The position numbers were made by a program, and so were the translations under genes. Below are positions 16,069 through 24,353 of a stretch of 64,000 bases of DNA, piece by piece. Every line of letters starts with the position of its first letter. Position 1 is the first letter of the stretch. Source of the stretch: Deinococcus sonorensis KR-87 (lineage in GTDB: Bacteria; Deinococcota; Deinococci; Deinococcales; Deinococcaceae); contig NZ_CP158299.1 of the NCBI RefSeq assembly GCF_040256395.1, forward strand, positions 588,001-652,000. The letters run 5' to 3'. The notes beneath the pieces were generated by a model. The model was not told the DNA's origin and made no database searches. It saw nothing but the letters and a program-made list of their open reading frames with translations.

Positions 16069-16557
16069 ATGAACGGGGCCCGGCCAACAACGTCGGCTGC
16101 CGAACAGGCCGGCCAGCGGGTGACGGAAGCGCTGTACGCGGCGCTCGACGTGCACGTCAGCCGGCTGCTCCTGCTGACGCCCGCGGGCGTGTCCACCCTA
16201 CACAACTGCGCCGACGAGCGGTGGGCGCCGCGTCTGGAGCCGCTGCTGCTGGATGGCCGACAGCTGCAGCAGATCAGCCGGCGCGGCGGCGCCACCTTCG
16301 CGGACAAATGGCTGCACCGGCCAGCCGTGTGGGCCCCGCTGGTGCAGGCCGGCGCGCAGGCGGTGGCGCTGGTGCCGCTCGCCGCGGCGCCCGCGCCGGT
16401 GCTGCTGAGCCTGCTGGTCAGCTTCGAGCCGGGGCACCGCTGGACGGCGGTGGAACGCCAGGTGGTGGGTGAACTCTACGGCACGGTCCAGGATGGACGC
16501 ACCGCCTCTGCCCTGCAGTCGCTCAGTTCAGCAGCCTCTGCACGGCCCGCCCCGTAA
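16069..16557 (+). CDS. GAF-like domain protein, 162 aa
   Basis: It looks like a compact GAF-type sensor: helix AAEQAGQRVTEALYAALDVH, strand SRLLLLTPAG, a central variable part and AVALVPLAAAPAPVLLSLLV. No output domain is present. The start at 16069 has AAGGGTG upstream; the longer frame from 15955 would cross the operator array. Its last 35 bases overlap the 3' end of the convergent BTAD regulator gene, whose own C-terminus is also GAF-like. Ligand and partner are unknown; the assignment is by pattern and is moderate. Confidence 0.55.
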   Translation: MNGARPTTSAAEQAGQRVTEALYAALDVHVSRLLLLTPAGVSTLHNCADERWAPRLEPLLLDGRQLQQISRRGGATFADKWLHRPAVWAPLVQAGAQAVALVPLAAAPAPVLLSLLVSFEPGHRWTAVERQVVGELYGTVQDGRTASALQSLSSAASARPAP

Positions 16558-17779
16558 GCGCGGTGGCACGGGCCAGGAAGAACCGCTCCACGTCCAGCCA
16601 GGGACCGGCGGTGGCCGCACGGTCCAGCCGGATGAACAGCAGGCCGCCGGGCAGCGGCACCGTCTCACAGGCGCTGGCGTGGCCCACGGGTCCCGTCTCC
16701 CCCGTTTCCAGCGACGGGTGGCGGTAGTCCGGGGCGGCCTCCAGCGGCAGGTCCGCCACCGGCGACGGGTGGCCACCGCTGGCGTGCCACACGGTGCGTC
16801 CCTGGCCCTGTGGTCCGGCCGTCCCGATCACCACGCTGGAGGCGTGCAGCCGCGCGCTCAGCAGTGGCGCGGCCAGCCGCGCCGCGTCTGCAGGCGTGGC
16901 CGCGCTCAGCAACGCTTCCGAGAAGCTGAGCAGCTCCAGCAGGGCCGGCACCGTCTGCAGGTCCTGGGCCGGAGGCACCGGCATCTGCCGTGCCAGCCGC
17001 GGACACGGGGCGGACGTGCCGATGTGGTGGGGGCAGACCGGACGGCTGGTCCGCACGCGCTCGGCCACCTCGCTGGTCTGGACCATCGGGACGTCGCCCA
17101 GCTCGTCGCGCAGAAAGCGGACCAGCGTGCGGTAGTGCGTCACGGCGCGGCTGGTGTCGCCGGAGTGGGCGAGGCAGCTGATCAGGCTGCGGTGCAGCGA
17201 CTCGTCCAGGAACGGATCGGCCTTCAGTGCCTCGGCCAGCCGGTGGGTGGCGTGCGAGCACTCCATGCCGTCACAGTGCAGTGCGGCCAGATCCAGCAGC
17301 ACCTGGACGTACTGCTGCCGGTACTGCTCGCGCGCCTGATCGGTCCAGCTGCACGAGAGCTCCGGCAGAAAGTCACCGTGGTAGTGCGCCACGGCGGCCT
17401 CCAGCGCCGCCTGCCGGCCAGCCACGCTGCCTGCGGTGCGGGCAGCGGCGGCGTGCATGGCAAAGGTGCTCACGTCCGCTTTGGCCGCCACCTCCGGCGC
17501 CAGGCGGAAGTGACCGCCAATCTCCTGGACCACGCTCAGGCCGCCGAAGGCCGCCTTGAGCCGGTGAACGGTGACGCGCAGACGGTTGAGCGCCGCCGGC
17601 GTGTCGTCACTGTCCCACAGGTCGTGCAGCAGCTGGTGGCGACTCCGGCCTTCCGGGGCCGCCAGCAGGTAGAAGAACAGGTGATGCACCTGACCGCACG
17701 TGGTGAGCAGCGGACGCCCGGCGCGGACGACGCGGCCCTGACCGATCCCGAAGGTCTGAACACTGAGGGTGGCGGTCAT
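16523..17779 (-). CDS. BTAD-type transcriptional regulator with C-terminal GAF-like region, 418 aa
   Basis: An OmpR/SARP-like winged helix occupies about residues 20–95 (HQLLHDLWDSDDTPAALNRL, RVTVHRLKAAFGGL). A bacterial transcriptional activation domain follows (about 105–250), with TPR-like helices and SLISCLAHSGDTSRAVTHYR. Residues about 285–418 resemble a GAF domain. The start at 17779 gives a proper N-terminus with GGAG 8 bases upstream; the frame to 17944 is Arg-rich noise. Upstream is an AT-rich promoter region with a 12-bp palindrome. It may control the neighbouring signalling operon, which is inference. Confidence 0.8.
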   Translation of the reverse strand: MTATLSVQTFGIGQGRVVRAGRPLLTTCGQVHHLFFYLLAAPEGRSRHQLLHDLWDSDDTPAALNRLRVTVHRLKAAFGGLSVVQEIGGHFRLAPEVAAKADVSTFAMHAAAARTAGSVAGRQAALEAAVAHYHGDFLPELSCSWTDQAREQYRQQYVQVLLDLAALHCDGMECSHATHRLAEALKADPFLDESLHRSLISCLAHSGDTSRAVTHYRTLVRFLRDELGDVPMVQTSEVAERVRTSRPVCPHHIGTSAPCPRLARQMPVPPAQDLQTVPALLELLSFSEALLSAATPADAARLAAPLLSARLHASSVVIGTAGPQGQGRTVWHASGGHPSPVADLPLEAAPDYRHPSLETGETGPVGHASACETVPLPGGLLFIRLDRAATAGPWLDVERFFLARATALTGRAVQRLLN

Positions 17780-18167
17780 CGCCGCCACTCCACAGAGGAG
17801 CAGGGGAGCGGCGGAGTGCCGACGGACAGGTCGGTACGTGAGGACATAGTTTAATCTTTGCTTAATTAAGCCATTGCCGCTGTGCGATATTCGAGGAGAA
17901 AGGTCGACTTCTAAGCATTTAGCCGAACCGCCTGAATCCGGCAAAGTGCCCTGATGGTCTCTCCTCTACTCCCCCACCCCAATCCGGGTGTACCGGGCCC
18001 AGACCATCCGGCGCAGAGTGAGGCTGAACCCTGGGCCTCCTGCTCATGGCTTCGTTGCCTGGTGCGGCCTTCCGTGTCCTGACTCCGCACCCTCTTCCCC
18101 ATTCTCCCTGCTCGGCGTGTGCGGCCCTGCCCGGATGCAGCACCCACGAGCCCCTCCAGGAGTCCCG
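17780..18167. other. 388-bp gap between divergent genes
   Basis: The BTAD promoter region lies in an AT-rich patch at 17845–17890, including the palindrome at 17860–17871 and a possible minus-strand -10 box TAAACT. The right half (17950–18167) should contain the promoter of the 202-aa secreted protein, but none was assigned. Confidence 0.4.
17860..17871. promoter_or_regulatory. 12-bp palindrome upstream of the BTAD gene
   Basis: GCTTAATTAAGC is a perfect palindrome 80 bases before the BTAD start at 17779, within the most AT-rich part of the gap. It is a plausible operator, perhaps for autoregulation. Confidence 0.35.
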
Positions 18168-18776
18168 ATGCGTCACCTGCTGATGTTCACCGCCGTCCTC
18201 GCCCTGGGGCTGGTTCAGGCCCAGACCGCCACGCCCAGCACCCCAAGCACCCCGGAAACACCGTCCACCCCAGATGACGCGTCCAGCACCTCCCTGTCGA
18301 GCCTGACCCACCTGGTGGCCGCAGGCAGCGTGGTGACGCTGGTCGGCGCCGACGGCGCCCTGATCGCCACCCTGCAGGCAGACGGCACCCTCAAGCTGGA
18401 GGCGGGAGCCAGTCTCAGCAGCGCCACCCGGGTCAGCGTGACGCGCGGCACCACCTCAGCCACCTACACGCTGGCCGCCAAGGTGAGTGCGGGCGGCCCG
18501 CTGTTCGTCAGCGTGACAAACGCCCAGGGCAAGGCCCAGGTGATTCCGCTGGTCGCGGCCATCAACCGCGACGCTGCTCCCGGTCAGGCACACCGCCCTG
18601 TGGCCGTTGTCCCGTCCACGCCGTCCGCCCCGGCACACACCGGCACCAGCACCAGCCACTCCGGGCAGGGGAACGCTGGCGGACAAGGAAGCTCAGGAGG
18701 GCAGGGCAATGCCGGCAGCCACGGCAGTGGGAACGGCCACGGCAGCACGCCACCCGCAGCGGGCGGACACCACTAG
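18168..18776 (+). CDS. Small secreted protein with Gly/Ser/His-rich tail, 202 aa
   Basis: I do not recognise a family. A signal peptide covers residues 1 to about 19 (LMFTAVLALGLVQAQ). A Thr/Pro-rich linker follows, then a central beta-rich part (about 50–140: LVAAGSVVTLVGADGALIAT, LKLEAGASLSS). The C-terminal 50 residues are low-complexity Gly, Ser, Gln and His ending in GGHH, which could bind metal. The start at 18168 has AGGAG 5 bases upstream. The gene is monocistronic with a good terminator. Confidence 0.7.
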   Translation: MRHLLMFTAVLALGLVQAQTATPSTPSTPETPSTPDDASSTSLSSLTHLVAAGSVVTLVGADGALIATLQADGTLKLEAGASLSSATRVSVTRGTTSATYTLAAKVSAGGPLFVSVTNAQGKAQVIPLVAAINRDAAPGQAHRPVAVVPSTPSAPAHTGTSTSHSGQGNAGGQGSSGGQGNAGSHGSGNGHGSTPPAAGGHH

Positions 18777-19081
18777 ACGCCGCGTCCCTCCCCACCGCCG
18801 CTCTGGCCCCTCCTGGTTGACAGGAGGGGCCTTCCTTATTGATGCGTTCGCAAGGCAGGCACCCAGCCACGAAAGGGCGGCGCCCTTGCTCGTGGGGTCC
18901 CGCCGGCTCTATGAGAAAACGCCAGAGCCCTCTTGCGGGAAATCGAGGAGAGCCACAGGAAGCGTCAACATGGCCCTTCAGCCAGACCAAGCGCCCGCCC
19001 GAATGGGCGGCAAGACAATACCGGGACCATGCTTCCCTCTGACAGAACGCACGTTGACGGCCCTCGGGAGCACGTCCGACC
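18777..19081. other. 305-bp gap before the GH1–RmlD fusion gene
   Basis: Apart from the terminator at 18805–18831, I see no gene or clear promoter here. A weak GGGAG lies about 11 bases before the ATG at 19082. Confidence 0.35.
18805..18831 (+). terminator. Terminator of the 202-aa secreted protein
   Basis: A perfect 11-bp stem (18805–18815 with 18821–18831) and 5-base loop are followed by TTCCTTATT. It begins 28 bases after the stop at 18776. Confidence 0.75.
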
Positions 19082-21244
19082 ATGACGGCACCGACAGCAC
19101 ACCCGGCCCCCGCCCCGCTGGAAGTCTGGATCGGGGTGGAGTGTACCCTCAACCGGGTCCAGGACCAGTACCTCCATCAGCTCGACACCTGCGGCCACAG
19201 CCGCCGCCCGGACGACCTGGATCTCCTCGCGGGTCTCGGCGCGCGCCGCATCCGCTACCCGGTGCTGTGGGAGATGGTCGCGCCCACCGATCCGGAGCAG
19301 CCGGACTGGCGCTGGACCGACGAGCGGTTGACCCGGCTGCGTGAGCTGGACCTGCAGCCGATCGCGACCCTGCTGCATCACGGCAGCGGTCCGGAGTACA
19401 CCGATCTGCTCGACCCGCACTTCCCGGAGAAACTGGCCGCCTACGCCCGGAAGGTCGCCGAACGGTACCCCTGGCTCCGCCTGTACACGCCAGTCAACGA
19501 ACCACTCACCACCGCGCGCTTCAGCGGGCTGTACGGCGTGTGGTACCCGCATCACACCAGCGACGCGAGCTTTGTGCGGATGCTGCTCAACGAATGTCGC
19601 GGCACCGTCCTGGCGATGCGCGCCATCCGCGAGGTGCAGCCGCAGGCCCAGCTGGTCCAGACCGACGACCTGGGCAAGACGCACGCGACGCCGTTCATGC
19701 AGCCGGAAGCGGACTTCCAGAATGACCGGCGCTGGCTGGCCTACGACCTGTTGTGTGGCCGGGTGGACGAGCAGCATCCGCTGTGGACCTACCTGCTACA
19801 GGCCGGCGCCACCCCAGAGGAACTGGCGTGGCTGCGCCATAACCCCTGCCCGCCTGACATCGTCGGGGTGGACTACTACGTGACCAGCGAACGCTTCCTG
19901 GACGAGCGCACCGAACGTTACGCCGGTCATCACCAGTGCGGCTCCGAGTACGCCGACATCGAGGCGGTGCGGGTGTATGAGGACCTCGCGGGCATCGAAG
20001 GGCTGCTGCGCGAGGTGTGGGCGCGCTACCGGCTGCCGATCGCCATCACCGAAGCGCACCTGGGCAGCACCCGTGAGGAGCAGCTGCGCTGGTTCAGCAC
20101 CTTCTGGCAGGCCGCGCAGCGCGTCCGGCAGGAGGGTGTGGAGGTACTGGCCGTGACGTCGTGGGCGGTGCTGGGCAGCTTCGACTGGAACACCCTGCAC
20201 ACCGAACTCAAGGGTCACTACGAACCCGGTGCCTTCGATGTCCGTGGGCCAGCGCCGCGGCCTACCGCGCTCGCCACGCTGCTGCGCGACTGTGCAGACG
20301 GCCGCGCAGCGCCGCATCCGGTGCTGGCCTCGCCGGGCTTCTGGGACCGGCCGGACCGGTACTTCTTCCCGGTGGTCCGGTCGTCCGCCCCGAGACGGGC
20401 CCCCTCGCCGGACCGGACGGCGCGGCCGCTGCTGATTCTCGGCCAGGGCGCCCTGGGGCGATCGGTCCGCCGCCTGTGTGTGGAGCGTGGTCTGGCGTAT
20501 CAGCTGCTGCCCGAGCTCACCGACGCGCCGGCCATCGGCGCCGCGCTGCAGCAGCTGGACCCGTGGGCGGTGGTGCACACCGCCGGGTACGGCCACATCG
20601 ACGCGGCAGAACGCCACCGCCTGAACTTCTGGCGGGCACAGGCGGTGGGGCTCGCCGTGCTGGCGCGTGCGTGTGCCGCCGGTGGCGTGCAGCTGCTCAG
20701 CTTCTCGTCCGATCAGGTGTTCGCCGGCGAACGGCGGGCCCCGTACCACGAACTCGACACGCCGGCCCCGGTAAATGCCTACGGGCGGGCCAAGCTGGAA
20801 GCGGAACGCCAGGCCCTCGCGTACCACCCCGGCACGCTGATCGTGCGGAGTGCGGCGCTGTTCGGCCCGGCAGAACGCTGGAGCGCCCTGAGCCGGGCGC
20901 TGGCCCGGGTCCGCACCGGGGAGGTGATCCACCTGGACCATCAGCACGCCTTCTCGCCCACCTACATGCCGGACCTGGTCCACGCCAGCCTGGACCTGCT
21001 GATCGACGGCGAGCGGGGCATCTGGCATCTGGTCAACGACGGTGAGATGACCTGGTCGGACTTCGTGCGGGTCGTTGCGGAGGCCAGGGGCCTGCCTGGG
21101 GACGCCGTGCAGCCGCTGCTCGGCACCCAGCCCGGCTGGCTGGCGCCACGGCCGAGATACAGCGCCCTGAGCAGCCGCCGCGGCCACCTGATGCCCAGCT
21201 TCGAGCGGGCCCTGGACCGCTACCTGGCCGACGCCGCCGACTGA
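19082..21244 (+). CDS. Fusion of GH1-like hydrolase and RmlD-like sugar-nucleotide reductase, 720 aa
   Basis: Residues 1 to about 410 form a GH-A/GH1-like TIM barrel with TPVNEP (acid/base E140) and ITEAH (candidate nucleophile E324). A linker rich in Pro and Arg leads to residues about 447–720, an extended SDR of the dTDP-4-dehydrorhamnose reductase type: cofactor loop GQGALG (453–458), SSDQVF, and the YxxxK pair Y566/K570. The hydrolase half is a paralogue of the 444-aa protein at 6415–7749. A glycosyltransferase gene starts 14 bases downstream, so this is probably a sugar-modification pair. The actual substrate is unknown. Confidence 0.82.
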   Translation: MTAPTAHPAPAPLEVWIGVECTLNRVQDQYLHQLDTCGHSRRPDDLDLLAGLGARRIRYPVLWEMVAPTDPEQPDWRWTDERLTRLRELDLQPIATLLHHGSGPEYTDLLDPHFPEKLAAYARKVAERYPWLRLYTPVNEPLTTARFSGLYGVWYPHHTSDASFVRMLLNECRGTVLAMRAIREVQPQAQLVQTDDLGKTHATPFMQPEADFQNDRRWLAYDLLCGRVDEQHPLWTYLLQAGATPEELAWLRHNPCPPDIVGVDYYVTSERFLDERTERYAGHHQCGSEYADIEAVRVYEDLAGIEGLLREVWARYRLPIAITEAHLGSTREEQLRWFSTFWQAAQRVRQEGVEVLAVTSWAVLGSFDWNTLHTELKGHYEPGAFDVRGPAPRPTALATLLRDCADGRAAPHPVLASPGFWDRPDRYFFPVVRSSAPRRAPSPDRTARPLLILGQGALGRSVRRLCVERGLAYQLLPELTDAPAIGAALQQLDPWAVVHTAGYGHIDAAERHRLNFWRAQAVGLAVLARACAAGGVQLLSFSSDQVFAGERRAPYHELDTPAPVNAYGRAKLEAERQALAYHPGTLIVRSAALFGPAERWSALSRALARVRTGEVIHLDHQHAFSPTYMPDLVHASLDLLIDGERGIWHLVNDGEMTWSDFVRVVAEARGLPGDAVQPLLGTQPGWLAPRPRYSALSSRRGHLMPSFERALDRYLADAAD

Positions 21245-21258
21245 TCCAAGGAGGAGTG

Positions 21259-22413
21259 ATGAGCCTGAATCCTGACGTGCTCTGCCTGGCGCACCTGCGC
21301 TGGGATTTCGTGTACCAGCGTCCACAGCATCTGATGAGCCGCGCCGCTGACCAGCGCCGGGTGTACTACTGCGAGGTGCCCCGCCACGACGCCGCCGAGC
21401 CGCACCTGGAGACCCGGCAGGACGGGCCGGTGACGGTGGTGACGCCCCACCTGCGGACCGATCTGCCGTGGGTCCAGGCCGAACGCCGGATCGGTCAGCT
21501 GCTGGCCGATTTCCTGCACACCGAGCAGGTGCGTCGGCCACTCGCCTGGGTGTACACGCCGATGCTCCTGCCCGTCACCGATTTCTTCGAGACTGGCGGC
21601 GTGGTCTACGACTGCATGGATGAGCTGGGCGGCTTCTGTGACGCGCCACCGGAGTTACAGGCCCGCGAACAGCGCCTGTTCCGACAGGCAGACGTGGTGT
21701 TCACCGGCGGGCACCACCTCTGGGAAGCCAAGCGCTCACAGCATCCGAACGTCCACGCGTTTCCGTCGAGCGTGGACGTCGCCCATTTTGCCCAGGCGCG
21801 GCAGGGCCTGCCGGACCCGGCGGACCAGCAGGCCCTGCCGCGTCCCCGGCTGGGCTTCTACGGGGTGATCGATGAACGCTTCGATCTGGAACTGGTCCGG
21901 ACCCTGGCCACGCGAAGACCCGAGTGGCAGTTCGTGTTCCTCGGCCCGGTCGTCAAGATCGACCCATCGCAGCTGCCGCAGGGACCGAACCTGCACTACC
22001 TGGGGATGAAATCGTACGCGGAGCTGCCCGCGTACCTCACGCACTGGGACGTGGCCCTGCTGCCGTTCGCGCGCAATGCCGCCACCGAATTTATCTCGCC
22101 CACCAAGACACCCGAGTACCTCGCGGCCGGCGTGCCGGTCGTCAGCACGGCGATCCATGATGTGGTGCGGCCCTACGGTGACGGCGGCCTCGTGAGCATC
22201 GCCTCCGACCCGCAGGCATTTGAACAGGCGATTGCCCATGCCCTGGAGGCCGACCACACCGATCGGCAGCGCCAGGCCGACACGCTGCTGTCTGGAATGT
22301 CGTGGGACCGCACCTGGGACGCCATGAACACGCTTGTTCAACGGTCGCTGGGGTTCAGGATGGCCCGAACAGCCCCGCGCATGGCGTCCCACACCAGCAA
22401 CACCGGACGTTGA
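21259..22413 (+). CDS. Glycosyltransferase (GT4/GT1-like), 384 aa
   Basis: It has the GT-B pattern: N-terminal LAHLRWDFVYQRPQHLMSRA, central YDCMDELGGF, and a C-terminal donor-binding part with SPTKTPEYLAAGVPVVST, the family's conserved Glu-containing region. Proteins of this subgroup are often encoded beside UDP-galactopyranose mutase and GH1/RmlD fusions. The start at the ATG 21259 has AAGGAGG 4 bases upstream; a GTG directly before it is less likely. It probably shares a transcript with the fusion gene. Donor and acceptor are unknown. Confidence 0.85.
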   Translation: MSLNPDVLCLAHLRWDFVYQRPQHLMSRAADQRRVYYCEVPRHDAAEPHLETRQDGPVTVVTPHLRTDLPWVQAERRIGQLLADFLHTEQVRRPLAWVYTPMLLPVTDFFETGGVVYDCMDELGGFCDAPPELQAREQRLFRQADVVFTGGHHLWEAKRSQHPNVHAFPSSVDVAHFAQARQGLPDPADQQALPRPRLGFYGVIDERFDLELVRTLATRRPEWQFVFLGPVVKIDPSQLPQGPNLHYLGMKSYAELPAYLTHWDVALLPFARNAATEFISPTKTPEYLAAGVPVVSTAIHDVVRPYGDGGLVSIASDPQAFEQAIAHALEADHTDRQRQADTLLSGMSWDRTWDAMNTLVQRSLGFRMARTAPRMASHTSNTGR

Positions 22414-22561
22414 AGGACAGCGAAAGCCAGGGTGCTTCCCCTCTTTTCACAGCAGACCATGTCTTTCCCCACAAGTGAATTGCTGACCAGCAGCGTCCTG
22501 CCTCCGACAGCTCAGCACCTATGCCCATCGCGATCGGGCGGCCAGCCGGTGGGGCCGGTTT

Positions 22562-22567
22562 TATACT
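22562..22567 (+). promoter_or_regulatory. -10 box for leaderless DinB-family gene
   Basis: TATACT ends 5 bases before the ATG at 22573, and no Shine–Dalgarno sequence is present. Confidence 0.6.
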
Positions 22568-22572
22568 GTCGC

Positions 22573-23121
22573 ATGCCCTCCCCCGCTCTGTCGGCCCACG
22601 CGGTGCTTGAACGTGAGCGGGCCCGTCTCGGGCGGCAGCTTCAGCGGCTGCCGCCCGAGTGGCTCACCTTCCGGCCAGCTCCCGACGAGTGGTCCATGCT
22701 GGGCGTGGTGGACCACCTGGAACGGGTGGAGCGCGCCCTGCTCGACAATGCCCACCACCAGCTCACCCAGCCCCCCTCGGTGCCGGACTTGCGGGCCTAT
22801 GTCACGTTCGCGGTGATGTGGCTGGTGATGTCCTCGCGCCTGAGAATCCGGACCCCTGGCACGGCGGGGAACGTGGCCCCGCAGGTCGACGGTCTGGACC
22901 TCGCAGCCGTGTGGTCGCGCTGGGACGTGACCCGCCGGGAGCTGGCCGAGTTGCTCGCCACACTGGACCGGCCAGCGGTCTCGGTCTTTCGGCACCCGGT
23001 GGCGGGCCGCCTCACCGCCCGTCAGGGCCTGGCCTTCATGGCCGTCCACTTCCGTCACCATGGACCTCAGCTGGCCCGCCTGAAAGCGGCTCAGAATCGA
23101 AGGCGGGCACCGAGACCCTGA
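22573..23121 (+). CDS. DinB superfamily protein, 182 aa
   Basis: It is a four-helix-bundle DinB-like protein: WSMLGVVDHLERVERALLDN supplies the first His, and FMAVHFRHHGPQL supplies the C-terminal HxxHH metal site. Deinococcus genomes carry many DinB proteins, some damage-induced; most have no known reaction, while related enzymes are bacillithiol or mycothiol S-transferases. The start at 22573 follows a TATACT box by 5 bases, which argues for a leaderless mRNA; the frame upstream to 22432 does not resemble the family. Confidence 0.8.
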   Translation: MPSPALSAHAVLERERARLGRQLQRLPPEWLTFRPAPDEWSMLGVVDHLERVERALLDNAHHQLTQPPSVPDLRAYVTFAVMWLVMSSRLRIRTPGTAGNVAPQVDGLDLAAVWSRWDVTRRELAELLATLDRPAVSVFRHPVAGRLTARQGLAFMAVHFRHHGPQLARLKAAQNRRRAPRP

Positions 23122-23523
23122 TCAGGGACGTACCGGCAGCAGCAAGGCGGGCGCACACACCCGTGTGGCCAGGAGGACCGGGCCGTGTTCCAGCCTGGCG
23201 ACGCCGCCTGCCTTGATCCGGGAGTTGTCCCAACAGTTCAGGTTTGCGCCTGCTGTCCTTCTTGTGACCCAGGCCAGTCATCCGCAGCCGCAGCGCGTGG
23301 AGCAGTCGAAGAACTCGGATTGTCCGCAAAGAGACCCCCCGTCACATCATGGGCATGGGGGTGCGAAGGGCGGGGCACCGGGAATGGATGGTCCGAAGAA
23401 CCGTTGAGTGGTGAGCAGCTGAACCCTCGCTGGTGAGCGCACCTGGCCCGAGCCCTGCTCAAGCGGCTGGATCAAGGAAATCCGGCCTGATGTTCAGGTG
23501 GACCTATCGCCGTCACTCTGCGC

Positions 23524-23529
23524 TATTCT
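23524..23529 (+). promoter_or_regulatory. Candidate -10 box of the SRAP gene
   Basis: TATTCT directly abuts the RDRM-like site, so a repressor bound there would cover the transcription start. A weak -35-like TGGACC lies at 23499–23504, 19 bases upstream. Confidence 0.45.
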
Positions 23530-23545
23530 TATGTTATGTACGTAA
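23529..23545. promoter_or_regulatory. RDRM-like site (DdrO/IrrE regulon motif)
   Basis: TTATGTTATGTACGTAA fits the 17-bp palindromic radiation/desiccation response motif (TTATGT–N5–ACATAA, from memory) with one mismatch, G for A in the right arm. It ends 15 bases before the SRAP start, between the -10 box and the ribosome-binding site, the usual place for DdrO operators. Confidence 0.65.
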
Positions 23546-23560
23546 AAACGGAGGCGATGT

Positions 23561-24190
23561 ATGTGTAACCGTGCAGAAGACCGCTTCAGCACCAGGGCCC
23601 AGCAGGATCTCCAGCAGCTGTTCGGTCCGGTGTTCACCTGGGAAGGGGACCGCGAGCGCATCAACCCCACCGATCCACTGCTCACCGTACGAACTACCGA
23701 AGGCGGGTACCAGGCGACCCCCCTGCGCTGGGGCCTGATTCCTCCCGGCAAGACCCCCGAGGACTACAAACGCGTCACCACCACCAACGCCCGCCTGGAC
23801 ACCCTGACCAGCAAGCCCACCTACCGCTCGGCGTTCCTGGAGGGCCGGCGCTGCATCGTACCGATGAGCGCCTTCTTCGAACCGGACCCCAGCCACACGC
23901 CCAGAAAGGGCGAACGCAAACGCTGGTACCGGGTCGAGCGGCCGGACGGCCGACCCCTGTTGGCGGCTGGGGTCTGGGAACGGACCGAGACACCGGCAGG
24001 GGTGCTGGAGTCGGTGACGGTGGTGACGCGTGCGCCGGTGGGTGAGTTGGCCACGGTGCATGACCGGATGCCGGCCCTGCTGCTGAGCAAGGACCTGCAC
24101 ACCTGGCTGGATGGCGATCCACAGGCGGCCATCCAGGCGGCGCAGGACAGCTGGCCGGACGGCCTGCTGCACTGGGCCCTGGTGCCTTAG
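23561..24190 (+). CDS. SOS response-associated peptidase (SRAP/HMCES/YedK family), 209 aa
   Basis: The protein starts Met-Cys-Asn-Arg; Cys2 is the family's catalytic residue, which after Met removal forms a thiazolidine link to abasic sites in single-stranded DNA. The other family motifs are visible: TNARLDTL near residue 75, CIVPMSAFFEPD (with the active-site Glu) near 98–109, and VHDRMPALL (His) near 166–174. The start at 23561 is fixed by Cys2 and GGAGG 6 bases upstream. The RDRM-like site upstream suggests control by DdrO with other DNA-damage genes. Monocistronic as far as can be seen. Confidence 0.92.
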   Translation: MCNRAEDRFSTRAQQDLQQLFGPVFTWEGDRERINPTDPLLTVRTTEGGYQATPLRWGLIPPGKTPEDYKRVTTTNARLDTLTSKPTYRSAFLEGRRCIVPMSAFFEPDPSHTPRKGERKRWYRVERPDGRPLLAAGVWERTETPAGVLESVTVVTRAPVGELATVHDRMPALLLSKDLHTWLDGDPQAAIQAAQDSWPDGLLHWALVP

Positions 24191-24339
24191 ATCCAGGACG
24201 ATCCTCGAAGCTGAATCCGCCTGACGGTTCCATTGATCGAGACCCAGGCAGACCATCCGCTGCCAGCGCGGACCGCCCGGCCGGACGCTCCCGCGTGACC
24301 GGACGGCCGTCCAGCCTCAGCCCCACCCATAGCGGGTGG

Positions 24340-24345
24340 TACGCT
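24340..24345 (+). promoter_or_regulatory. Possible -10 box for the APH-like gene
   Basis: TACGCT ends 8 bases before the GTG at 24354, and no Shine–Dalgarno sequence is present. Confidence 0.35.
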
Positions 24346-24353
24346 CCTGGAAC

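Larger units (their letters stand above)
23122..23560. other. 439-bp gap with the SRAP promoter region
   Basis: The first 380 bases show no gene that I can support; short frames there have no homology pattern or start signals. The promoter elements and DdrO-type motif of the SRAP gene lie at 23499–23545. Confidence 0.4.
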
